Both the position numbers and the translations under genes were made by a program. 64,000 bases of DNA from JBQCDV01 sp051960855 (lineage in GTDB: Bacteria; Actinomycetota; Actinomycetes; JAJZTN01), in contig JBQCDV010000207.1 in the NCBI GenBank assembly GCA_051960855.1, positions 1 to 64,000 on the forward strand. The letters are read 5' to 3'. Numbering within the stretch: the first letter of the stretch is position 1; each line of letters begins with the position of its first letter. Of the stretch, positions 43,919 to 52,528 are shown piece by piece. The notes under the pieces are model-generated. The model had not been told where the DNA came from. It did no database searches and saw only the letters and a program-made list of their open reading frames with translations.

Positions 43919-45133
43919 TCAGTAGGCGGGCAGCGAGGGGTCGACCTGGTTGACCCAGGCCACGACGCCCCCGCCAACGTGGACAGCATCGGTGAAGCCC
44001 GCACCCTTCACCACAGCGAGCGCCTCGGCCGAGCGACCCCCGGATTTGCAGTGCAGGACCACCTGCTTGTCCTGCGGCAGCTTGCCGAGGGCCTCGCCTG
44101 AGAGGAACTCGCCCTTGGGGATGAGCACCGAACCAGGGATCCGGACGATCTCGAACTCGTGCGGCTCGCGGACGTCGACGAGGACGAAGTCGCGCTCGCC
44201 ACGCTCCCGCTCGGCCAGCATCTGCTCGAGGTCCTTGACCGAGATGGTCGCGTCCCGCGCGGCGTCGGCAGCCTCCGCAGAGATGGTGCCGCAGAAGGCC
44301 TCGTAGTCGATGAGCTCCGTCACCGTCGGGTTGGTGCCGCAGATGGCGCACTCGGGGTCCTTGCGGACCTTGATGTCGCGGTAGGTCATCTCGAGGGCGT
44401 CGTAGACCTTGAGGCGCCCGACCAGCGGCTCACCGATGCCCGCGATGAGCTTGATGGCCTCGGTGACCTGGATCGAGCCGATCGAGGCGCACAGCACCCC
44501 GAGCACGCCACCCTCCGCGCACGACGGGACCATGCCGGGCGGCGGGGGCTCCGGGTAGAGGCAGCGGTAGCAGGGGCCGTACTCCGCCCAGAAGACCGAC
44601 GCCTGCCCGTCGAAGCGGAAGATCGAGCCCCAGACATAGGGCTTGCCGAGCAGGACACAGGCGTCGTTGACGAGGTAGCGCGTCGCGAAGTTGTCGGTGC
44701 CGTCGATGATGAGGTCGTAGCCGGAGAAGATGTCGAGCGCGTTGCTGGACTCCAGCCGCTCCTCGTGCAGGACGACCTCGACCAGCGGGTTGATCTCGCG
44801 GATCGAGTCGCGTGCCGAGGCTGCCTTGGACCGGCCCACGTCGCTCTGGCCGTGGATGACCTGGCGCTGCAGGTTGGACTCGTCGACGACGTCGAAGTCG
44901 ATGATGCCGAGAGTGCCCACGCCAGCAGCGGCGAGGTAGAGCAGCGCCGGTGAGCCGAGGCCGCCAGCGCCGATGACGAGGACCTTGGCGTTCTTCAGGC
45001 GCTTCTGCCCGTCCATCCCGACGTCGGGAATGATCAGGTGGCGCGAGTAGCGGCGGACCTCGTCGACAGTGAGCTCAGCGGCCGGCTCAACGAGCGGCGG
45101 GAGGGACACGGCAGGGAGGGACACAGCAGTCAC
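43919..45133 (-). CDS. moeZ: MoeZ: ThiF-type adenylyltransferase with rhodanese domain
   Basis: The 404-aa protein has an E1-like domain with GAGGLGSPALLYLAAAGVG, IDGTDNFATRYLVND and zinc CYRC/CAIC pairs, then a C-terminal rhodanese with active Cys in VVLHCKSGGRSAEA. It activates and sulfurates small sulfur carriers (MoaD, CysO, ThiS-like) for molybdopterin, Cys and thiamin pathways. moaE at 22921 would use the resulting MoaD. The GTG 45133 overlaps the hydrolase stop by 4 bp. Confidence 0.92.
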   Translation of the reverse strand: MTAVSLPAVSLPPLVEPAAELTVDEVRRYSRHLIIPDVGMDGQKRLKNAKVLVIGAGGLGSPALLYLAAAGVGTLGIIDFDVVDESNLQRQVIHGQSDVGRSKAASARDSIREINPLVEVVLHEERLESSNALDIFSGYDLIIDGTDNFATRYLVNDACVLLGKPYVWGSIFRFDGQASVFWAEYGPCYRCLYPEPPPPGMVPSCAEGGVLGVLCASIGSIQVTEAIKLIAGIGEPLVGRLKVYDALEMTYRDIKVRKDPECAICGTNPTVTELIDYEAFCGTISAEAADAARDATISVKDLEQMLAERERGERDFVLVDVREPHEFEIVRIPGSVLIPKGEFLSGEALGKLPQDKQVVLHCKSGGRSAEALAVVKGAGFTDAVHVGGGVVAWVNQVDPSLPAY

Positions 45134-46086
45134 GACCCGGCCAACCTGCCGGTGGCGTCGCTGATTCCCAGCAGGAACTGGCGAAACGCCGCTGCGACCA
45201 GGTGCGGCTGCTCCATCTGCGCGACGTGCCCGGCCCCAGGCAGCTCGACCTGCGCAACGGCCTGCGGGAGCCGGTCATAGAGGCGCCGCGCCGTCGTCGG
45301 GTGCACGAGCCGGTCGTGCAGTCCCTGAACGACGAGGCTGGGGACCTCGACTCGCGCGAGCGCGCCCCACACCCTGCGAGCCGCCGACGGGGAGAAGTAG
45401 GACGACATGAGCCCACGCAGGCTGCCCAGCAGCGCCGCGCCCGCGTAGTCGAGCTCGTCTCGTCGGGCGGCTTCGGCGAGGGCCTCCTGCCGCCGCTGCT
45501 CGGGGACGAGGTCCGGCTCGGCGTAGATGAGTCCCATCGACGTCGCGACCCGCCGCTCGACGGGCAGTGCGGCGACCCGGCGACCGAGGACCTCCCCGAC
45601 CCGCGGCAGCGCCAGCAGCGGCAGGTGGGCGTTGGTGCGGCGCAGCCGGTACTGCGGGAGCGCCGCACTGACGAGGGTCAGCGAGGCGACAGCGCCGTTC
45701 GGGCCCTCCGCGGCGGCAGCCAAGGCCGCCACCACTCCCCCTAGGCTGTTGCCGAGCAGGTGGACGGGTCGGCTGGACGCAGCGGCGAGCTCCCGGCAGA
45801 GGGACACCACGGCGTCGACGTGGGCACCCAGGCTCAGGTCGCCGTCGGCGGGCATCGGCGAGAAGCCGTGACCGGGCAGGTCCGGCATCACGGTGGTGAC
45901 GTCGGGCAGCAGCGCGGCGGCAAGGTCGGTCCAGTTGGCGGCTGAGCCGGCCAGCCCGTGGACGGCGACCGCGACGGCAGCCGCGGCGCCATCCTGGGCG
46001 CGCCGGACATGCAGCTCGTGGCGTCCCACGACGCGCGTCTGACCGGGCCAGGGAGGTGGAAGGGTCACTCCTGCATCCTCTGCCAC
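45130..46086 (-). CDS. Alpha/beta hydrolase
   Basis: The 318-aa protein has the hydrolase fold: AVHGLAGSAANWTDL (oxyanion-side loop), the nucleophile elbow LLGNSLGGVVA with catalytic Ser, an Asp in VVQGLHDRLVHP and His in LPGAGHVAQME. The substrate is unknown; position next to moeZ (Rv3203/lipV region in mycobacteria) is conserved only loosely. A GTG at 46068 is a possible shorter start, since GAGG lies about 8 nt before it and 46086 has none. Confidence 0.82.
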   Translation of the reverse strand: MAEDAGVTLPPPWPGQTRVVGRHELHVRRAQDGAAAAVAVAVHGLAGSAANWTDLAAALLPDVTTVMPDLPGHGFSPMPADGDLSLGAHVDAVVSLCRELAAASSRPVHLLGNSLGGVVAALAAAAEGPNGAVASLTLVSAALPQYRLRRTNAHLPLLALPRVGEVLGRRVAALPVERRVATSMGLIYAEPDLVPEQRRQEALAEAARRDELDYAGAALLGSLRGLMSSYFSPSAARRVWGALARVEVPSLVVQGLHDRLVHPTTARRLYDRLPQAVAQVELPGAGHVAQMEQPHLVAAAFRQFLLGISDATGRLAGS

Positions 46087-46147
46087 CTGCTGTCACGGCG
46101 GCATCGGCGGGAGTGCAGGGCGCTGCGAGCGGGGTACTGCACCTGAC

Positions 46148-46441
46148 ATGACGACTGCGACTCCCTCTGCCAGCGGCCCTCACGACCAGCCCGACCGGGA
46201 CGACGTGCCGGCTGCTGTCCCCGCTGAGGCTGTCCCCGCTGAGGCTGTCCCCGCCGAGGCGAACGAGGCCGATGCCCTGGAGCAGCAGCTGCCCGCGGTG
46301 CCGGGGCTGGCAGCAGCGGAGGACGGATCGGAGTCCGCTGCTCAGGAGCTGCTCGCCAACCCGGTGGAGGAGGCCAACCCCGCTGACGTCGTCGAGCAGG
46401 ACACCGTCGTCGGCGTCGACGAGGACGACGAGCCGCGCTGA
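46148..46441 (+). CDS. Acidic low-complexity hypothetical protein
   Basis: The 97-aa protein is rich in Ala, Glu, Asp and Pro and contains AVPAE three times, from a 15-bp tandem repeat at 46214-46258. It ends DTVVGVDEDDEPR. No domain is recognised; it is probably disordered. The ATG 46148 has no strong ribosome site. It lies between a divergent hydrolase gene and a tetR-type gene, and its reality is less certain than its neighbours. Confidence 0.55.
   Translation: MTTATPSASGPHDQPDRDDVPAAVPAEAVPAEAVPAEANEADALEQQLPAVPGLAAAEDGSESAAQELLANPVEEANPADVVEQDTVVGVDEDDEPR
46214..46258 (+). repeat. 15-bp tandem repeat encoding AVPAE
   Basis: Three copies of a GCTGTCCCCGCTGAG-type 15-bp unit (the third with one change) lie in frame in the acidic hypothetical gene. 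Confidence 0.85.
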
Positions 46442-46501
46442 GCACGGGCGCGCCGTCCCGGGGCCGCCCTGCCCGGGTTACCCGCCGGTAGGCTGCCGCG
46501 C

Positions 46502-47209
46502 ATGGCCAGCGGCAGCTCCACCGCGAGCGCGACGACCTCCGAGTCCGAGGGGAGCCGGGCGCGGCTGCCCCGCAGCGAGCGCCGCGAGCAGCTGCTGGCA
46601 GCCGCCCAGGAGGTGTTCGTCAGCGCTGGCTACCACGCGGCCGGCATGGACGACATCGCCGAGCGCGCCGGTGTCAGCAAGCCGGTGCTCTACCAGCACT
46701 TTCCGAGCAAGCTCGACCTCTATCTCGCCCTGTTCGACCTGCGCGGGCAGGAGATGGTCGCTGCCGTGCGGTCGGCGCTGGAGCGCACCTCCGACAACAA
46801 GCAGCGCGTCGCGGCCGCCATCGAGGCCTACTTCGCCTTCGTCGATGCCGAAGGCGAGGCCTTCCGGCTGCTGTTCGAGTCCGACCTGCTTAACGACGCT
46901 GCGGTGCGCAGCAGGATCGACGGAGTGACCCGCGCCTGCGCCGAGCCCATCAGCGAGGTGATCATCAACGACGCCGGCCTGCCCCGCGAGCACGCGATGC
47001 TGCTGGCGGTCGGCATGGTGGGAATGGCCCAGGTGGCCGCTCGCTTCTGGTTGGACAGCGAGGCAGGGGCCGGCGAGGCTCCCGTGCCGCGGCCCACCGC
47101 CGTCGAGCTGATGGCAGCGCTGTCCTGGCGTGGCATCCGCGGGTTCCCCCGCACCCACCTCGCCGTTCCCTCCGGCTCACCGGGGGCCGGCGAGCAGACC
47201 GGCAGATAG
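46502..47209 (+). CDS. TetR family transcriptional regulator
   Basis: The 235-aa protein has an N-terminal helix-turn-helix (residues about 28-72: REQLLAAAQEVFVSAGYHA, MDDIAERAGVSKPVLYQHF) and a helical ligand-binding body. Its position just before the DUF3107 gene matches Rv3208/Rv3208A of M. tuberculosis. An N-terminal Ser/Thr-rich stretch of 25 residues is disordered. The operator and ligand are unknown; no clear palindrome is visible nearby. Confidence 0.87.
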   Translation: MASGSSTASATTSESEGSRARLPRSERREQLLAAAQEVFVSAGYHAAGMDDIAERAGVSKPVLYQHFPSKLDLYLALFDLRGQEMVAAVRSALERTSDNKQRVAAAIEAYFAFVDAEGEAFRLLFESDLLNDAAVRSRIDGVTRACAEPISEVIINDAGLPREHAMLLAVGMVGMAQVAARFWLDSEAGAGEAPVPRPTAVELMAALSWRGIRGFPRTHLAVPSGSPGAGEQTGR

Positions 47210-47240
47210 CCTGCCGGCTACCGACTTCGAAGGGATGGCC

Positions 47241-47468
47241 GTGGAGGTCAAGATCGGCGTCCAGTACGCCCCGCGCGAGATCGTCATCGAGAGCACCCAG
47301 TCCTCCGAGGAGGTGGCCGGGCTCGTGCAGCAGGCCTTCGAGGGCAGCGCGAAGGTGCTCTCCCTGACCGATGACAAGGGCCGTCAGGTGATCGTGCCGA
47401 CGGACAAGCTGGCTTACGTGGAGATCGGCGAGCCCGAGGTGCGCCGCGTCGGGTTCGGCACCCTCTAG
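47241..47468 (+). CDS. DUF3107 family protein
   Basis: The 75-aa protein (VEVKIGVQYAPREIVIEST...PEVRRVGFGTL) matches DUF3107 (Rv3208A/TB9.4-like), an actinobacterial family of unknown function. It is a small alpha/beta protein with no membrane segment. GTG 47241 is chosen because AGGG lies 6 nt upstream and homologues begin at this point; an ATG 47235 is in frame but leaves no room for a ribosome site. It follows tetR by 31 bp and ends before a strong terminator. Confidence 0.85.
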   Translation: MEVKIGVQYAPREIVIESTQSSEEVAGLVQQAFEGSAKVLSLTDDKGRQVIVPTDKLAYVEIGEPEVRRVGFGTL

Positions 47469-47487
47469 CCCGACCCGACCCGTGCCA

Positions 47488-47529
47488 GCGCCGGCTCCGG
47501 TACGACCCGGAGCCGGCGCGGTCGTTTCT
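47488..47529 (+). terminator. Intrinsic terminator after DUF3107
   Basis: GCGCCGGCTCCGG (47488-47500) pairs perfectly with CCGGAGCCGGCGC (47507-47519) around a 6-nt loop, followed by GGTCGTTTCT, a short T-rich tract. It is 19 nt after the stop codon. Confidence 0.75.
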
Positions 47530-47612
47530 CGGCGATCACTCTGGGGCACACCCTCCGGCGGAGGGCGGTAACACCCGCATCGGGTGCCCGCAAGCGCACA
47601 AAGGAGGCTTCC

Positions 47613-47876
47613 GTGTCCATCATTGGACTGATCATCGCCGGCATCATCATCGGCGCCCTGGGTCGTCTGGTCGTGCCCGGCCGTCAGGCGATGGGCTGGA
47701 TCCTGACCATCGTCCTCGGCATCGTCGGGACGCTCATCGGCTGGTGGATCGCCGGCGCGCTGGGGGTCCAGAGCACCAACGGCATCGACTGGATCCGTTG
47801 GATCATCAGCATCGTCGTCGCCGCGATCCTCGTGGCGATCGCTGCCGGTGCGACGAGCGGCCGCTCGCGCGTCTGA
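47613..47876 (+). CDS. GlsB/YeaQ/YmgE family small membrane protein
   Basis: The 87-aa protein has three hydrophobic helices: SIIGLIIAGIIIGALGRLVV with a Gly zipper, MGWILTIVLGIVGTLIGWWI and IISIVVAAILVAIAAGA. This pattern fits the transglycosylase-associated GlsB/YeaQ family, stress-linked membrane proteins of unknown exact role. The GTG start has AAGGAGG 5 nt upstream. A long hairpin (47927-47964) follows. Confidence 0.87.
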   Translation: MSIIGLIIAGIIIGALGRLVVPGRQAMGWILTIVLGIVGTLIGWWIAGALGVQSTNGIDWIRWIISIVVAAILVAIAAGATSGRSRV

Positions 47877-47926
47877 CCCAGCCGCTTGAGCGCCTGAGCA
47901 GCGGGCAGCACGCGGGACAAGCAGAT

Positions 47927-47964
47927 CGACGAACGGCGAGGAGCGTGCTCCTCGCCGTTCGTCG
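47927..47964. terminator. Perfect 18-bp hairpin between converging genes
   Basis: Arms 47927-47944 and 47947-47964 are perfect reverse complements around a 2-nt loop. This is the longest uninterrupted stem in the window. It lies between the GlsB-like gene and the converging ferritin-like gene, so it can act as a bidirectional terminator. No U-tract follows. Confidence 0.65.
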
Positions 47965-47975
47965 TCGGTGTGCGT

Positions 47976-48056
47976 CGTTCGGCTGTCGTCGGCTGTCGGT
48001 GCGCTCTCGTTCGGCTGTCGGTGCGACGTCGTTCGGTCGCTGCCTCTCGTGCAGTC
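47976..48056. repeat. Short direct repeats after the GlsB hairpin
   Basis: The unit CGTTCGGCTGTCG occurs at 47976-47988 and again around 48008-48018 with flanking similarity; a related GTCGTTCGG lies at 48027-48036. The stretch is non-coding and lies next to the ferritin-like gene's 3' end. Confidence 0.5.
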
Positions 48057-48059
48057 GCG

Positions 48060-48731
48060 TCAGGCGCTGAGCCCGAGGCTGCTCATCCGCCGGGTGTGGT
48101 TCTCGGTCAGCCGGGCGAGCATCCGGCCGAACTCCGCGAGGTCAGCCCCGGGCCGCTCGACCCCGCCAACGAGCAGCGCCGCAAGGGCGTCGCGCTCGGC
48201 CGCGACCCGCTGGGCCTGGCTCAGCGCCTCCCCGACCAGCCGACGCCCCCACAGCGCCAGCCGTCCGGCAACCGTCGGCTGGGCGGCGATCGCCCGCCGG
48301 ACGGCGTCGACGACGAACTCGGCATGACCGGTGTTGGCGAGCACCTCCAGCACGATGGCGCGGCTGTCCTCGTCGAGCCATTGCGCGACCTCGCGGTAGA
48401 AGTCCACGGCTATGCCGTCGCCGACGTAGGCCTTGACCAGACCCTCGAGCCAGTCCGCCGGCTTCGTGCGGTCGTGGAACGCGTCGATCGCCGGCACGAA
48501 CGGGTCCATCGCCGCCTCCGCCGACGTCCCCTGCGACTCCAGCAGGTCCACCAGCCGCTGGTAGTGGCTGAACTCCGCGACCGCCATGCGCGCGAGCGCG
48601 GCCTTGTCGGCGATCGTCGGCGCCAGCGTCGAGTCCTGCGACAGCCGCTCGAAAGCCATGAGCTCGCCGTAGGCCAAGGCGCCGAGCAGGTCGACGAGGG
48701 CGGCGCGGTAGTCGGGGTCGTCGTCGGCCAC
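48060..48731 (-). CDS. Ferritin-like (MiaE-like) helical protein
   Basis: The 223-aa protein is a helical bundle of the ferritin-like fold seen in Rv3210c homologues. Iron-type ligands are spread over the helices: ALAYGELMAFE, EFSHYQRLV and LANTGHAEFVV contain the expected Glu/His set. It may hold a di-iron site. GTG 48731 has GGAGG about 5 nt upstream, which decides this start. It is divergent from the DEAD-box gene (Rv3211-like), as in M. tuberculosis. Confidence 0.75.
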   Translation of the reverse strand: MADDDPDYRAALVDLLGALAYGELMAFERLSQDSTLAPTIADKAALARMAVAEFSHYQRLVDLLESQGTSAEAAMDPFVPAIDAFHDRTKPADWLEGLVKAYVGDGIAVDFYREVAQWLDEDSRAIVLEVLANTGHAEFVVDAVRRAIAAQPTVAGRLALWGRRLVGEALSQAQRVAAERDALAALLVGGVERPGADLAEFGRMLARLTENHTRRMSSLGLSA

Positions 48732-48856
48732 GGATCCTCCAGCTGCTCGGTCGCGGGATGCGCGCGTGATCGCCGCTAGACTAGGGGTTGACAGGATGCC
48801 CGGTCGGAGCCCCGATCGGCTCCCACCCATCCATCGCAGGTGCGGCCCTACGCGCT

Positions 48857-50614
48857 GTGGCGAGTGACGCCAGCGCTGCCCCTGCACGAACGACAGAAGA
48901 GGCGATCTCTCTGACCTCCGTTTCCGACCTTCCCCTGGCCGAGCCCACCCTGACGGTCGAGACGGGTGCGGCCACCCCCGACGGCGCCGCGTCCGACAGC
49001 CATGCCGCAGCGGCCGCTCCGACGTTCGAGGAGCTCGACGTCCACCCGGCCATCGTGCAGGCCCTGTCGGCCGCGGGCATCACCCACGCTTTCCCCATCC
49101 AGGCGATGACCCTGCCGGTCGCGCTGTCAGGCAGCGACATCATCGGCCAGGCCAAGACCGGCACGGGCAAGACCCTCGGCTTCGGGATCCCGCTGCTGCA
49201 GCGCGTGATGGACGCGGTCGACGCGACGGGCGCGACCAAGACGAAGACCCCGCGCGCGCTGGTTGTGGTCCCCACTCGCGAGCTGTGCGTGCAGGTCACC
49301 CGCGACCTCGAGCTCGCGGGCCGCGAGCGCGACGTGACCGTGCTGTCCGTCTACGGCGGCCGCGCCTACGAGCCGCAGATCGAGGCGCTGCGTCGCGGCG
49401 TCGACGTCGTCGTCGGGACTCCGGGACGACTCCTCGACCTCGCGCAGCAGCGCCACCTCGACCTGTCCGGTGTCCGGACCCTCGTCCTCGACGAGGCCGA
49501 CGAGATGCTCGACCTCGGCTTCCTGCCCGACGTCGAGCGCATCGTCGCCCAGGTCCCCGCGGAGCGCCAGACCATGCTCTTCTCGGCCACCATGCCCGGT
49601 CAGGTCGTCGCGCTGGCGCGGCGCTACATGTCCCGCCCCACGCACATCCGGGCCGTCGACCACAGCACCGGCACGACCGCGGACAACGTCGAGCAGCACG
49701 TCTTCCGCGCCCACGCGATGGACAAGACGCAGATGCTCGCGCGCCTCCTGCAGGCCGAGGGTCGCGGACTGGCGATGATCTTCGCGCGCACCAAGCGCAC
49801 CGTCGCGAAGGTGGCCGAGGACCTTACCGAGCGCGGCTTCGCCGTCGCCGCCGTCCACGGCGACCTGGGTCAGGGCGCGCGTGAGCAGGCACTGCGGGCG
49901 TTCCGCTCCGGCAAGGTCGACGTGCTCGTCGCCACCGACGTCGCGGCCCGCGGCATCGACGTCGAAGGCGTCACCCACGTCATCAACTACCAGTGCCCGG
50001 AGGACGAGAAGGTCTACCTGCACCGCATCGGGCGCACCGCCCGCGCGGGCCGCTCCGGGGTGGCCGTCACGTTTGTCGACTGGGACGAGCTGCCCCGCTG
50101 GTCGCTGATCAACAAGGCGCTCGGCCTCGACTTCGCCGAGGTACCGGAGACCTACTCGACCTCCCCACACTTCCTCGCGGCCCTCGGCATCGACCCTGGC
50201 ACCAAGGGCGTCCTCCCCCGCGCTGAGCGCACCCGCGCCGGCCTGGCCGCTGAGGAGATCGAAGACCTCGGCGAGACCGGCAAGTCGCACGGCTCGGGTG
50301 GCACGAAGAGCCGTCGCACGGGACGGGGCCCGTCGGCCGGCAGTGGCAATGGCAGTGGCAATGGCGACGGTGGGGCAGCCGACGACGGCGACTCGCCCCG
50401 TGGGCGCCGTTCGTCCCGGACTCGCCGGCGCACCCGCGGGGGCTCCGCTGTCAGCGGTGACGCTCCCGCGAGCACAGTGGACGCGACCCCGGACGGGAGC
50501 GGCGACTCGGCCGCGAGTGGCGAGCGGGCTTCCGCTGGTTCGAGCGACGCGGAGGGCGCAGCGCCTCGGCGCCGCCGTCGCCGCTCGCGCGGTTCAGGGG
50601 CGGGCGAGGCATGA
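48857..50614 (+). CDS. DEAD-box RNA helicase (RhlE-like)
   Basis: The helicase core (about 90-450 of 585 aa) has the Q motif, Walker A AKTGTGKT, DEAD (LDEADEM), SAT (FSATMPG), VATDVAARGID and HRIGRTARAG. It unwinds structured RNA during decay or ribosome assembly. The C-terminal 140 residues are a basic Gly/Ser/Arg tail (RRRRRRSRGSGAGEA) that likely binds RNA. GTG 48857 is chosen conservatively; a TTG at 48788, just after a -10-like TAGACT (48778-48783), is also in frame. Its stop overlaps the hydrolase start (ATGA). Confidence 0.9.
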   Translation: MASDASAAPARTTEEAISLTSVSDLPLAEPTLTVETGAATPDGAASDSHAAAAAPTFEELDVHPAIVQALSAAGITHAFPIQAMTLPVALSGSDIIGQAKTGTGKTLGFGIPLLQRVMDAVDATGATKTKTPRALVVVPTRELCVQVTRDLELAGRERDVTVLSVYGGRAYEPQIEALRRGVDVVVGTPGRLLDLAQQRHLDLSGVRTLVLDEADEMLDLGFLPDVERIVAQVPAERQTMLFSATMPGQVVALARRYMSRPTHIRAVDHSTGTTADNVEQHVFRAHAMDKTQMLARLLQAEGRGLAMIFARTKRTVAKVAEDLTERGFAVAAVHGDLGQGAREQALRAFRSGKVDVLVATDVAARGIDVEGVTHVINYQCPEDEKVYLHRIGRTARAGRSGVAVTFVDWDELPRWSLINKALGLDFAEVPETYSTSPHFLAALGIDPGTKGVLPRAERTRAGLAAEEIEDLGETGKSHGSGGTKSRRTGRGPSAGSGNGSGNGDGGAADDGDSPRGRRSSRTRRRTRGGSAVSGDAPASTVDATPDGSGDSAASGERASAGSSDAEGAAPRRRRRRSRGSGAGEA

Positions 50615-51492
50615 GCCGACCGCCGTTCCTGTCGCTGCCCGCGCAGGCCGAGGCAACGACGTTCGAGACCGACCGCGGCCCGCGCGCCGGCTTCCTCGCC
50701 ACGCCCTCGGGTTCGGCGCGAGGCACGGTGCTGCTGGTGCCGGGGTTCACGGGCAGCAAGGAGGACTTCATCGCCGTCCTCGGGCCGCTGGCTGAGCGCG
50801 GCTGGCGGGTCGCCACCTACGACCAGGGCGGCCAGTATGAGAGCCCGCGGCTGCCCGAGGAGCGCTACTCGGCCGACGAGCTCGGTCTTGACGCCGTCGC
50901 GCTCGCCTCGGCGCTGCGCCAGTCCTACGGGACTCCGGTGCACCTGGTGGGCCACAGTTTCGGCGGCTTGGTGGCGCGGGCGGCGGTGCTGGCCGACGCG
51001 GAGCCGTTCGCCTCGTTGATGCTGCTGTGCACCGGCCCCGGTCCGGTGCCGCAGGTCCGGCACGAGGCGCTGCGCCAGCTCGTGGTCGCTCTCGACGCCG
51101 GGACTCCGCTGGAGCAGATCTTCGAGGTCGTGCTGCAGTTGGACGAGGCGGCCGGCGTCGCGCGTCCCGAGCCGGAGATCCTCGACTTCCTCCGCGAGCG
51201 CTACGTCGCCAACGACCCGGCGAACCTGCGCAGTCTGGCCGTGCAGCTGCTCGACACCGGCGACCGCACCGAGGAGCTGCGCAAGGTCCTCGACACCGCG
51301 GCGCTGCCAGCGTTCGCGGTGTTCGGCGAGCTCGATGATGCCTGGACGCCGCAGGAGCAGCGGGAGACGGCGGCCGCGCTAGGCATTGACGCGGTGGAGA
51401 TCCCCAGCGCGGGGCACTCGCCGGCGGCGGAGGTGCCGGAGGAGACCGTCGAGGTCTGGGACCGGCTCTGGTCGAGCGTCGCTCCGCGCTGA
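50611..51492 (+). CDS. Alpha/beta hydrolase
   Basis: The 293-aa protein has VLLVPGFTGSKEDF, the nucleophile elbow LVGHSFGGLVA, an acidic residue in AVFGELDDAWTP and a His in IPSAGHSPAAE. It is coupled to the DEAD-box gene by a 4-bp overlap, so it shares its transcript. No substrate can be assigned. It is a second, distinct alpha/beta hydrolase in the window. Confidence 0.83.
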   Translation: MSRPPFLSLPAQAEATTFETDRGPRAGFLATPSGSARGTVLLVPGFTGSKEDFIAVLGPLAERGWRVATYDQGGQYESPRLPEERYSADELGLDAVALASALRQSYGTPVHLVGHSFGGLVARAAVLADAEPFASLMLLCTGPGPVPQVRHEALRQLVVALDAGTPLEQIFEVVLQLDEAAGVARPEPEILDFLRERYVANDPANLRSLAVQLLDTGDRTEELRKVLDTAALPAFAVFGELDDAWTPQEQRETAAALGIDAVEIPSAGHSPAAEVPEETVEVWDRLWSSVAPR

Positions 51493-51537
51493 CACCGCCC
51501 GCGACTGCCGCCCGAGCCGGTGCTGACGGGGGCTCGA

Positions 51538-51840
51538 TCAGTCCTCGGGAAGCGCGAGCACGCGAGCGTGGATGGCCGTGCGCTGTCGCAGCGCCGCCCG
51601 GAGGGCGCGGTGCAGCCCGTCCTCCAGGTAGAGCGTGCCTCGCCATGCCACCACGTGCGCGAACAGGTCCCCGTAGAACGTGGAGTCTTCGGCGAGCAGC
51701 GTCTCGAGGTCCAGTGAGCGCTTGGTCGTGACCAGCTCGTCGAGGCGCACCTGGCGCGGCGGGATCTCGGCCCAGTCCCGGGTGGTGACAAACCGGTGCT
51801 CGGGATAGGGACGACCGTCGCCGACCGACCGGAAGATCAC
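51538..51840 (-). CDS. Conserved small protein with ParB/Srx-like GxHR motif
   Basis: The 100-aa protein contains LEDGLHRALRAAL near residues 77-90, which is like the DGxHR motif of ParB/sulfiredoxin folds, and VRLDELVTTKRSLDLETLL before it. ParB-family members bind nucleotides or DNA; here no DNA-binding tail is seen. GTG 51840 has CGAGGTGAGG upstream. As far as I recall, close homologues exist next to this helicase/hydrolase pair in actinobacteria, but no function is known. Confidence 0.7.
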   Translation of the reverse strand: MIFRSVGDGRPYPEHRFVTTRDWAEIPPRQVRLDELVTTKRSLDLETLLAEDSTFYGDLFAHVVAWRGTLYLEDGLHRALRAALRQRTAIHARVLALPED

Positions 51841-51913
51841 TGCCTCACCTCGCCCACGCGTCCAGCCTAGAAGGTCCACTCGCTCTGCTCCGGGGCGCCC
51901 GCTGCCTCGCCGC

Positions 51914-52528
51914 TCAGCTGGTGGCGATGAACGCGCGGACGGCATCGACCACGAGCTGCACGGCGATGGCCGACAGCAGCAGCCCGGAGATCCGCGTGAC
52001 CAGCGTGACGCCGCCCTCTTTGATCAACGTGATGATGCCGACGCTGTAGCGCAGGGCCAACCACAGCACCAGGTGCAGGGCGACGATCCCGAGGGCCAGG
52101 GCGAGCGCCGACCAGGGCCCGTCGACCCGCTGGACGAAGACGATGGTGGCCGCGATCGCGCCGGGACCTGCCAGCAGCGGGGTGCCGAGCGGCACCAGCG
52201 CAACGTTGACGTTCGCGGTCTCGGTGGGCTGGTCGGCGCGACCCGTGAGCAGCTCCAGCGCGACGAGGAGCAGCAGCAGGCCGCCGGCGCACTGCAGCGA
52301 GGGCAGGGTGATGCCCAGGTAGCGCAGGATCGTCTGCCCAAAGAGCGCGAACACCGTGATCACCAGGAACGAGACGGTCACCGCCTGCGACGACAGCCGC
52401 CGCCGCACCTTGCGGGAGCGACCGCTGGTGAGGCTCAGGAACAGCGGCACCGTGCCCACCGGGTCGACGATCACGAACAGCGTCACAAAGACCTCGATCG
52501 CGAAGCGGCCGGCCTCCGCGACCGTCAC
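51914..52528 (-). CDS. MarC family integral membrane protein
   Basis: The 204-aa protein has six hydrophobic helices and MarC-type segments VDPVGTVPLFLSLT and PLGTPLLAGPGAIAATIV. MarC proteins were once thought to be drug efflux proteins; their substrate is unknown. The GTG 52528 overlaps the PHP gene stop by 4 bp, so they are coupled. Confidence 0.88.
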   Translation of the reverse strand: MTVAEAGRFAIEVFVTLFVIVDPVGTVPLFLSLTSGRSRKVRRRLSSQAVTVSFLVITVFALFGQTILRYLGITLPSLQCAGGLLLLLVALELLTGRADQPTETANVNVALVPLGTPLLAGPGAIAATIVFVQRVDGPWSALALALGIVALHLVLWLALRYSVGIITLIKEGGVTLVTRISGLLLSAIAVQLVVDAVRAFIATS

